DNA of 21,945 nt from JADHUC01 sp964617665 (GTDB lineage: Bacteria; Planctomycetota; Planctomycetia; Pirellulales; Pirellulaceae). Positions within the stretch are counted from its first letter, which is position 1; the number at the start of each line of letters is the position of its first letter. The DNA lies in contig CAZUAH010000217.1 of NCBI GenBank assembly GCA_964617665.1, positions 1 through 21,945 on the forward strand, read 5' to 3'. The notes under the pieces are model-generated. The model did not search any database. It had not been told where the DNA came from and was given only the letters and a program-made list of their open reading frames with translations. Shown piece after piece: positions 15,135 to 21,945 of this stretch. The position numbers and the translations under genes are program-made.

Positions 15135-16994
15135 GTGCTCATAGTGAACGCAAGAATCTTCATCCCCTGTACGGTCATCGAGCGAGCTGTTTGCCTGCTG
15201 CTTGTGGGATTGTTGTTCTCGGCAGTTGACGCAGAATCCGTATTGGCCGAGAGGCAACGAGAGAGACTTGGCCGCGGCCTGATCGCTCTGCGTGCAGCCG
15301 AAGATCAGGTCTTTCTCAGCTGGAGATTACTGGCCAGCGATCCGCCGGAGATCGCTTTTCACGTTTATCGATCCAGTGCTGAAGACGTTGTACGACTGAA
15401 CGCGGAACCGATATCAGAGGCAACTTGCTTTGTCGACCGGGATTTTGACACGAGCAAGAGGAACACGTATTTCGTCGAACCGATACTCGGCGATCGTCAG
15501 CTACGTCGGAGTTCGACGTTTGAATTGCAGGCCAACGCGCCGGTGCGACCGTACTTGGCCGTCCCGCTGAAGACGCCCGACGGCTGCACGCCGAATGACG
15601 CGTCCGTCGGCGATTTGGACGGCGACGGCGAATACGAGATTGTGATCAAACAAGAGATGCGAGCTGTCGATAACGCGCGCAATGGCCTCAGCGGCCAGAC
15701 AAAGCTAGAAGCATACAAGCTGGACGGTACGTTTTTGTGGCGGATCGACCTGGGACGGAATATCCGCGAGGGTGCTCACTACACGCAGTTTATCGTCTAC
15801 GACCTGGATGGCGATGGTCGAGCCGAAGTGGCCTGCAAGTCGGCCGACGGGACCGTGGACGGAACGGGCAAGACAATCGGCGAAGCAGACGCCGATTACC
15901 GCGATCGGCGCGGATATGTGCTGGAAGGGCCGGAATTCCTGACCATATTCGACGGGCGGACCGGCGCCGAGTTGGTTACGACCGATTATGTCCCGCCTCG
16001 CGGGAACGTCCGCGACTGGGGCGACGATTACGGCAACCGCGCCGATCGGTTCCTGGCGTGCGTCGCTTATCTGGACGGGCAACGCCCGAGTTTGGTCATG
16101 TGCCGTGGCTACTACACGCGAGCGGTGCTCGCGGCTTGGAACTGGCGCGACGGCCAACTAACACGGGTGTGGACCTTCGACAGTGACGACGGCACGCCAG
16201 GGAACCGTGACTATCGCGGTCAAGGTAACCATTCGTTGAGCGTTGGCGATGTAGACGACGATGGCCGGGACGAGATTGTTTACGGAGCCTGCTGTATAGA
16301 CGATGACGGCAGCGGTTTGTACTCGACCGGCTTGGGACACGGCGATGCCCTGCATCTGTCGGATCTGGCCCCGGATCGGCCGGGCCTGGAAGTGTTCGGA
16401 ATCCACGAACGACCGAATCACCCTTATGGCGCGAACATGCGTGAGGCGGCTACCGGCAAGGTGATTTGGGGCGCGGAATCGCCAGATGTGGGTCGCGGCA
16501 TTGCTCTCGACATCGACCCGCGCTACCCAGGCAGCGAGTGCTGGGCGGCGGGCGGCGGCTTGAATTCGTTGTTCAACTGCCGCGGCGAGACAATCCCCGG
16601 CCCCAAACCCCCGTCCTGCAACATGGGCATATGGTGGGACGGCGATCTATTGCGCGAACTGCTGGACGGCACGCGCATTGACAAGTGGGATTATCAGCGG
16701 TCAGTCGCCGAACGCTTGGTGTCGGCCCATCGTTTCGGATGTGCTTCGAACAATGGTACCAAAGCCAATCCTTGTTTGTGCGCGGATATTCTGGGCGATT
16801 GGCGCGAGGAAGCGATCTGGCGGACACGCGATAATAGCGAGTTGCGGATCTTCTCGACGACCGTCCCCACAAGATTTCGCCTACCGACATTGATGCACGA
16901 CCCGACTTACCGTTTGAGTGTGGCCTGGCAAAATGTGGGCTACAACCAGCCAGCGCATCCGGGGTTCTGTCTGGAAAGAGCGGTGGAAAAGTAA
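15135..16994 (+). CDS. Secreted rhamnogalacturonan lyase, polysaccharide lyase family 11
   Basis: 619 residues from GTG 15135; GTG 15144 is an alternative and neither has a strong ribosome site. The signal segment is C-L-L-L-V-G-L-L-F-S-A-V-D-A (20-33). Residues about 45-133 form a fibronectin-like domain (V-F-L-S-W-R-L-L). The catalytic propeller begins T-P-N-D-A-S-V-G-D-L-D-G-D-G-E-Y-E-I-V (152-170) and contains L-W-R-I-D-L-G-R-N-I-R-E-G-A-H-Y-T-Q-F and V-Y-D-L-D-G-D-G-R-A-E-V-A-C-K, both hallmark PL11 strings. N-N-G-T (539-542) lies in the segment that lines the active cleft of the Bacillus YesW structure. The D-x-D-G-D-G loops bind calcium. The reaction is beta-elimination of the rhamnosyl-galacturonate bond in rhamnogalacturonan-I. 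Length is full for the family; no fused binding module is present. It follows the beta-helix gene by 41 bp, probably as one operon. Confidence 0.95.
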   Translation: MLIVNARIFIPCTVIERAVCLLLVGLLFSAVDAESVLAERQRERLGRGLIALRAAEDQVFLSWRLLASDPPEIAFHVYRSSAEDVVRLNAEPISEATCFVDRDFDTSKRNTYFVEPILGDRQLRRSSTFELQANAPVRPYLAVPLKTPDGCTPNDASVGDLDGDGEYEIVIKQEMRAVDNARNGLSGQTKLEAYKLDGTFLWRIDLGRNIREGAHYTQFIVYDLDGDGRAEVACKSADGTVDGTGKTIGEADADYRDRRGYVLEGPEFLTIFDGRTGAELVTTDYVPPRGNVRDWGDDYGNRADRFLACVAYLDGQRPSLVMCRGYYTRAVLAAWNWRDGQLTRVWTFDSDDGTPGNRDYRGQGNHSLSVGDVDDDGRDEIVYGACCIDDDGSGLYSTGLGHGDALHLSDLAPDRPGLEVFGIHERPNHPYGANMREAATGKVIWGAESPDVGRGIALDIDPRYPGSECWAAGGGLNSLFNCRGETIPGPKPPSCNMGIWWDGDLLRELLDGTRIDKWDYQRSVAERLVSAHRFGCASNNGTKANPCLCADILGDWREEAIWRTRDNSELRIFSTTVPTRFRLPTLMHDPTYRLSVAWQNVGYNQPAHPGFCLERAVEK

Positions 16995-17012
16995 GGATCT
17001 GGTTCGCTGGCT

Positions 17013-17057
17013 GGATCGAGGACCGCTGCAACTAGCCTCTGGTCCAGTGATCGATCC
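17013..17057 (+). terminator. Imperfect hairpin after the PL11 gene
   Basis: GGATCGA-GGACC (17013-17024) pairs with GGTCC (17041-17045) and TCGATCC (17051-17057): 7 plus 5 bp with a 5-nt bulge and a 16-nt loop, starting 18 nt after the PL11 stop. No T-tract follows, so termination is uncertain. Confidence 0.35.
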
Positions 17058-17147
17058 CTGCGTTCTGAGGTTGGCTGACAGCACATAGTGGATGTGGTAC
17101 AAGAGCGAACCGGATCACAAAGAGGCTGTCAGGGGAGAAGTGACGTT

Positions 17148-17999
17148 ATGACGAAACGTGAGTTTGATGCAAAGGCGGAAACACCCGGCGCTCAAGAAGA
17201 TAGAGCGAGCGACGCTGACTTCGGCACAGCGCCCGCACCGGAGGTGGGTTTTGACGTTGCACGCGAAGACATCCCAAAGGGCCTCGTCGAGGCGGTTACT
17301 TACGAGTCGAAAAGCATCGGAATCACGCGGAGAATGGTCGTTTACACTCCGCCTGGCTATGCCAACGACCGTGAGTATCCGGTTTTGTACCTGTTGCACG
17401 GGATCGGCGACGATGAAAATGGCTGGCATCAAAAAGGTTCCACCAACGTAATCCTGGACAATCTACTCGCCGATGGAAGAATTGAACCGATGATCGTCGT
17501 CATGCCCAACGGGCGTGCCGCAGCGGGCATCACAGTGGACACTCCGCAGTACGCACAGTTACCAGCATTCGCAGCATTCGAAGAAGACCTGCTGGATGAC
17601 ATCATCTCGTTGGTCGAGAAACGCTACTCGGTGAAGAAGGAACGCACACATCGCGCCTTGGCGGGTCTGTCGATGGGCGGAGGACAATCGTTGAACTTTG
17701 GGCTGACTCACACTGAAACGTTCGCGTGGCTTGGCGCTTTCTCTTCGGCACGAAATACGAAGGCTGCGGCCGAGCTTGTCCTGGATCCGGATCGCATCGC
17801 CAAGGAGCTGAAATTCCTGTGGCTATCCTGCGGCGACCAAGACGACTTGATTCCAATCAGCGAGCGCTTTCACTCCGCCCTCAACCAAATGAACGTGCCA
17901 CATACCTGGCGCGTCAGCTCGGGTGGCCACACATGGAAGGTCTGGAAAAGCGATCTCTATTTTCTCAGTCAGCGACTTTTCCGGGAAACGGTTGTATGA
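17148..17999 (+). CDS. Esterase D/CE1-type carbohydrate esterase, apparently without signal peptide
   Basis: 283 residues from ATG 17148, with AGGGGAG (17131-17137) 10 nt upstream. An in-frame GTG at 17088 is a weaker start and adds nothing signal-like. The alpha/beta-hydrolase core is complete: Y-P-V-L-Y-L-L-H-G-I-G (77-87) forms the oxyanion loop, G-L-S-M-G-G (173-178) holds nucleophile S175, C-G-D-Q-D-D-L-I (228-235) provides the acidic residue, and G-G-H-T-W (259-263) the histidine H261. It resembles XynZ/FaeB-like feruloyl or acetyl-xylan esterases, which remove ester groups from plant-type glycans. Unlike most family members and its neighbours it has a polar, acidic N-terminus of about 40 residues and no hydrophobic segment, so it would be cytoplasmic unless it exits by another route. 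The gene order after PL11 suggests de-esterification of pectin fragments. Confidence 0.88.
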   Translation: MTKREFDAKAETPGAQEDRASDADFGTAPAPEVGFDVAREDIPKGLVEAVTYESKSIGITRRMVVYTPPGYANDREYPVLYLLHGIGDDENGWHQKGSTNVILDNLLADGRIEPMIVVMPNGRAAAGITVDTPQYAQLPAFAAFEEDLLDDIISLVEKRYSVKKERTHRALAGLSMGGGQSLNFGLTHTETFAWLGAFSSARNTKAAAELVLDPDRIAKELKFLWLSCGDQDDLIPISERFHSALNQMNVPHTWRVSSGGHTWKVWKSDLYFLSQRLFRETVV

Positions 18000-18032
18000 G
18001 AAGGCCCGCCTGCGTAACGGTAGAGTTCCAAG

Positions 18033-18080
18033 TCGTCGCGCTCCGCCGTGACGTCAGCCAATCACGACGGAGCGTGATGA
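18033..18080. repeat. Long imperfect hairpin between esterase and sialidase-fold genes
   Basis: The arms 18033-18051 and 18062-18080 pair over 19 positions with two G-T wobbles and one mismatch, around a 10-nt loop. The central 13 positions are CGCTCCGCCGTGA against TCACGACGGAGCG. It occupies about a third of the 139-bp gap. No T-tract follows. It may be a dispersed palindromic element or a transcript-end stabiliser. Confidence 0.5.
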
Positions 18081-18138
18081 CTACACTGGAGAATGCGAAC
18101 GCCCGACCGACAACAATCACAATGACGGGAGCCGACCG

Positions 18139-19227
18139 ATGATGGACGCACGCTATTTACTACCGATGATGCTGCTCCCCGCTGCTGGGCTTGCGGGCGA
18201 GCAGGTGATCGAGACGATCGTGGCTCCGGCCACGGAGGAGAACCGGCGGAATACGGAGGGAGATCTGGTCGTGCTGAAGGACGGCACGTATCTGTTGGCC
18301 TGGAGTGATTTCTACGGCGGGGCTCGGGATGATTCGGCGGGACGCATCTCGGCCGTGCGATCGACTGACGGCGGCCGCACGTGGAGCCCTCGTTTCACGC
18401 TTCAGGAGAACCTTGGGCAGCAGAACGTGATGTCGGCGAGTTTCTTGCGACTGCGGTCGGGCGATATTCTGCTTTTCTTCCTGCTGAAGAACTCGCGCCG
18501 TGACCTCGATTGCTTGGTTCGCCGATCAACCGACGATGGAGCCACTTGGTCGGAACCTGCGCTCGTCACGCCTGAGGCTGGGTACTACGTGATGAATAAC
18601 GCCCGGGTCATCCAGCTCTCTTCGGGTCGGATCCTGTGCCCGATGGCGTTCACCGGCGAAGTCTGGACGGCAGGCGAAGACTTCCGCACGCTGATCTACT
18701 ACTCGGACGACGACGGCCGCACGTGGCGACGCGGCCGCGGATTGGCCTCCTGCCCGAAACGCGGCGCCATGGAGCCCGGCCTTGTCGAGCTGAACGACGG
18801 GCGCGTGCTGCAGATCATCCGCACGCAGCTCGGCCAAATCTGGTACTGCCATTCGAGCGACGGCGGCGACACCTGGACCGAAGCCGCCCCTTGGACCGTG
18901 GCCGCGCCCGAGGCGCCGAGCACTCTCGCGCGGACTCCCGACCGGGGTGAGTTCCTGCTGATCTACAATCCGACCGTCCGTCTGGGTACGGGGCACTCCG
19001 GCCCGCGGACGCCGCTGGTGGCCGCACTATCGACCGACGAAGGCCGCACTTGGTCGGAGCCGAAAGCGATCGAGGCTGATCTGTCGGCCCACTATGCGTA
19101 TACCAGCCTCCGCTTTCACAAAGACCGCGCGCTAATGACGTACTACGTAGCCCGAGGCGGACGGTTGTCGCTGAAATTCAAGAGCATTCCTTTGGCATGG
19201 TTTCGCAAGAAGGCATTTCAAAACTGA
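18139..19227 (+). CDS. Exported sialidase-fold (BNR/Asp-box) protein, single domain
   Basis: 362 residues. The signal peptide is short (M-M-D-A-R-Y-L-L-P-M-M-L-L-P-A-A-G-L-A-G). Five Asp boxes are present: S-T-D-G-G-R-T-W-S (75-83), S-T-D-D-G-A-T-W-S (130-138), S-D-D-D-G-R-T-W-R (189-197), S-S-D-G-G-D-T-W-T (239-247) and S-T-D-E-G-R-T-W-S (298-306), giving a full six-blade propeller. M-E-P-G-L-V-E-L-N-D-G-R with R-T-Q following (211-230) matches the sialidase region carrying the glutamate and an arginine of the triad. The first-blade F/Y-R-I-P motif is replaced by N-T-E-G-D, so true sialic-acid hydrolysis is doubtful; another glycan is likely. GGGAG (18127-18131) lies 7 nt before the ATG. The stop is 3 nt from a large palindrome. 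Confidence 0.87.
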   Translation: MMDARYLLPMMLLPAAGLAGEQVIETIVAPATEENRRNTEGDLVVLKDGTYLLAWSDFYGGARDDSAGRISAVRSTDGGRTWSPRFTLQENLGQQNVMSASFLRLRSGDILLFFLLKNSRRDLDCLVRRSTDDGATWSEPALVTPEAGYYVMNNARVIQLSSGRILCPMAFTGEVWTAGEDFRTLIYYSDDDGRTWRRGRGLASCPKRGAMEPGLVELNDGRVLQIIRTQLGQIWYCHSSDGGDTWTEAAPWTVAAPEAPSTLARTPDRGEFLLIYNPTVRLGTGHSGPRTPLVAALSTDEGRTWSEPKAIEADLSAHYAYTSLRFHKDRALMTYYVARGGRLSLKFKSIPLAWFRKKAFQN

Positions 19228-19230
19228 ATT

Positions 19231-19302
19231 CCGGGAGGGCGAAGCTCCTGCTGAGCCGCGTTTTCCCGTGGTTTCGGCTCGGCGGGAGCCTCGCCCTCCC
19301 GG
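19231..19302. repeat. Large MITE/REP-like palindrome with 28-nt arms
   Basis: Arms 19231-19258 and 19275-19302 are inverted copies over 28 positions, with one A-C mismatch and two G-T wobbles, around a 16-nt loop rich in T. The outer ends are CCGGGAGGG and CCCTCCCGG. It begins 3 nt after the stop of the first sialidase-fold gene. Such G/C-rich palindromes with GGGAGGGCGA ends are familiar in planctomycete genomes as dispersed repeats; no transposase is nearby. A second weak dyad, GGAAACCGC with GCGGTTTTCC, follows at about 19306-19348. The element could terminate or stabilise the transcript before the next gene at 19381. Confidence 0.7.
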
Positions 19303-19380
19303 TTTGGAAACCGCCTCAAGTAGATCAAGCAAGGCTCTGCGGTTTTCCGGGAAGGATTCTTCTTCGAGGGCAATGTGACT

Positions 19381-21243
19381 ATGATTTCGCGTACCGCCGC
19401 TTTGTGCATCCTCGTTCTACTGCTGACTCAGGTGGTCCACGGCGAGCAGGATATCTCGCCGCCCGAGGTCTTCCTCCAGCAGCACCATGAGCATTCGACG
19501 GTCACCTACTCGAATCCGGCCCGTCTCCCGGACGGAACACTCATCCGCTACGGAGTGGACCGACGGAAGAACCAGCTCTACTCGCAAACCTCCAGCGACG
19601 GCGGGCGTAGGTGGAGCGACGACAAGTTCGAATGCGAGGCAGTACCAGGAATGGGCGGGGGTATACCTTTGCTCAGCCAGAATGGCGAGATCCATCTTGC
19701 GGCACTTGCTCTGCGCAGTGGCGGAGGGCGTCAGATCGCGGTCGACCGGTTTATCGATGTCTGGCACCTGCGGACGAAGGATGGACGGACGAATTGGGAG
19801 AAGCCAAAGGTCATCTACCACGGTTACTGCGGCGCACTGCTTGACTTCAAGCAACTCAGTAGCGGACGTCTAATCTGCCCGTTCGCGTGGTGGGTGCCCA
19901 AGCGGCCGTGCGCGCCGCCCGTTGGTGCGAACCTGTGCACGGTGTTCTACTCCGACGACGACGGACGCACATGGACGAAATCGAAAAGCGATATATCGTC
20001 GCCGTGCTATCCCCACTTCGTAGGCAACAACTACGGCGCAGACGAACCGTGCGTCCTCGAGCTGAAAGACGGCCGGCTCTGGATGCTGATGCGGACGCAG
20101 ACGGGATTCCTGTACGAGTCGTTTTCGAATGATCAAGGCGAAACGTGGTCCGAAGCACAGCCGTCTCGATTCTGGTGTTCCAGTTCGCCACCGATGCTGT
20201 GGCGGATGCCGGATGATCGTATCCTGGTGCTGTGGAACAACTGCGAAAGTCCGCCGGCTTACGAGGGCCAGGGCGTCTATGTGAACCGAGACGCGATGCA
20301 TGCGGCCATCTCGAATGACGAAGGCAAGACGTGGCGCGGGTTCCGCGAGGTGTATCGCGATCCGCACGAAAACGAAACGCCGCCCAACAGCGATCGTGGT
20401 TCGGCCTATCCTACGCCGCCCGTGTGGGCTAACGGCAAGTTTGTGTTTCTCACCGGCCAGGGCGTTGGACGAAGGAACTTGGTCAGCGTCGATCCGCGGT
20501 GGCTAACGCTCACGCACGCCCACGACGATTTCTCCGATGGACTGAAGCAATGGATTGCGTTCAAGCCCATCGGTTCTGCAAAGCGTTATCGTCGCCAACG
20601 AATTCCCGGGCCGCCGCTCATCGACCATCCCACAAAGCAAGGCGCGAAAGTGCTCCACTTGCACAAGCCCGACGAGCACGACGCCGACGGCGCTGTTTGG
20701 AACTTCCCGAACGGTGTCAAGGGCACGCTTACGCTTCGGCTCATGCCCAATGGCGGTTTCGGCGGCGCGAGCATTGCACTGAACGACCGCTCTTTCAAAC
20801 CGACCGACGACAACAGCGAGAGGCTTGCAGTCTTCGTTGCCACGATCAAGTCGGATGGTCAGATTGCCAACGGACCAAAACTCAGCCTCGGTCAATGGCA
20901 TACGCTTGTGTTCTCTTGGGACTTACGAGCGCAGAGTTGCTCCGTTACGGTCGACGGCGCAAAAACGCTGGTACTGAAGCAAATGAACACGACCGGCAAT
21001 GGTATCAGCTACCTGCACCTGCGATCGAAGGCAACGTCGGTTGACAACGTCGGTTTCTATGTCGAGTCCGTGTCCGCTGACATCCAGGATCCCGTTGCGC
21101 CCGAACTGACCGACGAACAGAAGCGAGCACTTTTGGACGGCTATCTTCCCTCGTACTACACACCTCCCGCAGAGCGGAAGGGAAGAGGGAAAGTGTTGCC
21201 CAACCTTTTCGAGGCCCAAGACGGCGTGGTACCGGTTGGCTAA
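19381..21243 (+). CDS. Exported sialidase-fold protein with C-terminal ConA/LamG-like domain
   Basis: 620 residues from ATG 19381; GTG 19375 two codons upstream is the alternative, and GAGGG at 19366-19370 suits the ATG better. The signal peptide is I-S-R-T-A-A-L-C-I-L-V-L-L-L-T-Q-V-V-H-G. The propeller occupies about 25-375, with Asp boxes S-S-D-G-G-R-R-W-S (71-79), S-D-D-D-G-R-T-W-T (191-199), S-N-D-Q-G-E-T-W-S (249-257) and S-N-D-E-G-K-T-W-R (311-319) plus a degenerate one near 132. D-E-P-C-V-L-E-L-K-D-G-R and R-T-Q (221-240) parallel the same segment in the upstream sialidase-fold protein. Residues about 383-560 (D-D-F-S-D-G-L-K-Q-W start) look like a concanavalin A-type sandwich, probably sugar binding. 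A hydrophilic tail rich in Pro, Lys and Arg ends the protein. The substrate is probably a non-sialic glycan, by inference. Confidence 0.87.
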   Translation: MISRTAALCILVLLLTQVVHGEQDISPPEVFLQQHHEHSTVTYSNPARLPDGTLIRYGVDRRKNQLYSQTSSDGGRRWSDDKFECEAVPGMGGGIPLLSQNGEIHLAALALRSGGGRQIAVDRFIDVWHLRTKDGRTNWEKPKVIYHGYCGALLDFKQLSSGRLICPFAWWVPKRPCAPPVGANLCTVFYSDDDGRTWTKSKSDISSPCYPHFVGNNYGADEPCVLELKDGRLWMLMRTQTGFLYESFSNDQGETWSEAQPSRFWCSSSPPMLWRMPDDRILVLWNNCESPPAYEGQGVYVNRDAMHAAISNDEGKTWRGFREVYRDPHENETPPNSDRGSAYPTPPVWANGKFVFLTGQGVGRRNLVSVDPRWLTLTHAHDDFSDGLKQWIAFKPIGSAKRYRRQRIPGPPLIDHPTKQGAKVLHLHKPDEHDADGAVWNFPNGVKGTLTLRLMPNGGFGGASIALNDRSFKPTDDNSERLAVFVATIKSDGQIANGPKLSLGQWHTLVFSWDLRAQSCSVTVDGAKTLVLKQMNTTGNGISYLHLRSKATSVDNVGFYVESVSADIQDPVAPELTDEQKRALLDGYLPSYYTPPAERKGRGKVLPNLFEAQDGVVPVG

Positions 21244-21263
21244 CGAGATCGCATTTCTAGATT

Positions 21264-21285
21264 CTTCTCCCCTCGAGGGAGAGGG
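21264..21285. terminator. Dyad in the gap between convergent genes
   Basis: TCTCCCCTC and GAGGGAGA surround the centre CCCTCGAGGG; the stem is about 8 bp with one bulged C and essentially no unpaired loop in DNA. It lies between convergent stops (21243 and 21314) and is followed by AAATTTT. It may serve as a bidirectional terminator. Confidence 0.4.
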
Positions 21286-21313
21286 AAATTTTCACACGGT
21301 TCCTAACCTCTCC

Positions 21314-21945
21314 TTAGCTCGTCGGGTATCCACAGGCCTCCAGCAGGCATTCCTGGACGATTAGCTCGTACTCGAGGGGATACGGATTCTCCCTTTCGCC
21401 GCGGATGATCTGAGCCAACTCAATCAACTGCTCGTCGTATCGTGCCGGAACTTGCGGGAAGGAGACTTCCTGATAACCCTTCTTGAAAGAATCGCGAGCC
21501 TGGGATAGGGCGAGTTGGAGCTTGAGGGGTTGAGGCGGGCGGATGCCGTATATCTCCAATGGGCGAATGTCGATTGTCCCTTCGTCGCCGCAAACCACGA
21601 GTTGACGCCGCTTGAAACCTTCTACTTCGAGAGACGAGGTGCGGATCGTGGCCGTCGTTTTTGGATACTCGAACACGACCAGTCCGTTGTCACACATTTC
21701 CCCCGCGTCCGACCGCGTTTGACGCATGAAAGGGACGATCCGGTCGGGCTTGCCCAACAGACCTACCACAAGGTCGATAAGGTGGCAGGTATATATGAAC
21801 ATCGTTCCACCCCGAAACTGGGAGAGGCACCTCCGGTAGCTGACCCCGGAGAACTTGCTCATGACGCAATGGACCTCGAAGACTTGGCCAAGCCAGCCTT
21901 GCTGAACCGCATTGCGACAGAACTGTACCGCCGGATTGTTCCGGT
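21314..21945 (-). CDS. C-terminal part of a third Gfo/Idh/MocA family oxidoreductase
   Basis: About 210 residues are visible; the frame is open to the window edge on the minus strand, so the start and the NAD-binding domain are missing. The visible part begins in the family's substrate domain with G-W-L-G-Q-V-F-E-V-H-C-V-M-S-K. It continues with G-G-T-M-F-I-Y-T-C-H-L-I-D-L-V-V-G-L-L-G, where the H and D of C-H-L-I-D occupy the conserved H-x-x-D catalytic position, and then K-P-D-R-I-V. The C-terminus lacks the W-D-P ... F-P-G-D tail of the two Tat-exported paralogs, so it is a different and probably cytoplasmic subgroup, closer to sugar dehydrogenases. Export cannot be judged without the N-terminus. 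It converges on the second sialidase-fold gene. Confidence 0.88.
   Translation of the reverse strand, partial: RNNPAVQFCRNAVQQGWLGQVFEVHCVMSKFSGVSYRRCLSQFRGGTMFIYTCHLIDLVVGLLGKPDRIVPFMRQTRSDAGEMCDNGLVVFEYPKTTATIRTSSLEVEGFKRRQLVVCGDEGTIDIRPLEIYGIRPPQPLKLQLALSQARDSFKKGYQEVSFPQVPARYDEQLIELAQIIRGERENPYPLEYELIVQECLLEACGYPTS

Noticed and set aside
17088..17147. Earlier GTG start for the esterase
   Set aside because: It adds 20 residues without signal-peptide character and lacks a ribosome site, whereas ATG 17148 has AGGGGAG upstream.

Overview
The window looks like a chromosomal segment of a Planctomycetota bacterium, probably a Pirellulales-type marine or freshwater planctomycete. The inference rests on gene content and style: GC-rich, loosely packed genes; many exported proteins; Tat-signal Gfo/Idh/MocA proteins ending in a conserved W-D-P-x-x-x-x-F-P-G-D tail; secreted FG-GAP, PQQ-type and HEAT-repeat proteins; a type I sulfatase; and long palindromic intergenic repeats. 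No rRNA, tRNA, CRISPR array, transposase or phage gene was seen. The assignment is inference, not a database result.

Layout. (1) 1-85, minus: the first 28 codons of an exported protein cut by the window edge. (2) 225-7576, plus: a possible TTG-start mini-gene, a nitrobindin-like heme-binding barrel protein, a Tat-exported Gfo/Idh/MocA protein, a GHL15-like putative glycoside hydrolase, an iduronate-2-sulfatase-like sulfatase and an exported protein of unknown function. (3) 7736-9833, minus: a secreted HEAT-repeat protein and a second Tat-exported Gfo/Idh/MocA protein, followed by about 350 bp with no convincing gene. (4) 10181-13688, minus: a compact run of secreted FG-GAP propeller, cytoplasmic UroD/MtaA-like protein and secreted PQQ-like propeller. 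The first two are 11 nt apart and the last two overlap by 4 nt (ATGA). (5) 13798-21243, plus: a pectate-lyase-superfamily beta-helix protein, a rhamnogalacturonan lyase (PL11), a CE1/esterase-D type esterase and two different sialidase-fold (Asp-box) proteins. (6) 21314-21945, minus: the C-terminal part of a third Gfo/Idh/MocA protein, cut by the window edge.

How it may work together (inference). The core is a polysaccharide-degradation neighbourhood, most simply for a pectin or rhamnogalacturonan-I type glycan with ester and perhaps sulfate decorations. PL11 would cut the backbone; the beta-helix protein would cut or bind it; the CE1 enzyme would remove acyl groups; the sulfatase would remove sulfate; the sialidase-fold and GHL15 proteins would act on side chains or oligomers; and the Gfo/Idh/MocA proteins would oxidise or isomerise released sugars, or act as NAD-dependent glycosidases like GH109. 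No SusC/SusD pair, transporter or regulator is visible, so this is not a Bacteroidetes-type PUL.

The least explained items are the FG-GAP/UroD-like/PQQ operon, whose UroD-like protein shows an H-x-C ... H pattern resembling the zinc site of corrinoid methyltransferases of the MtaA/MtbA type; the unknown exported protein at 6302-7576; and strong intergenic hairpins without T-tracts, including a 28-bp-arm palindrome at 19231-19302.
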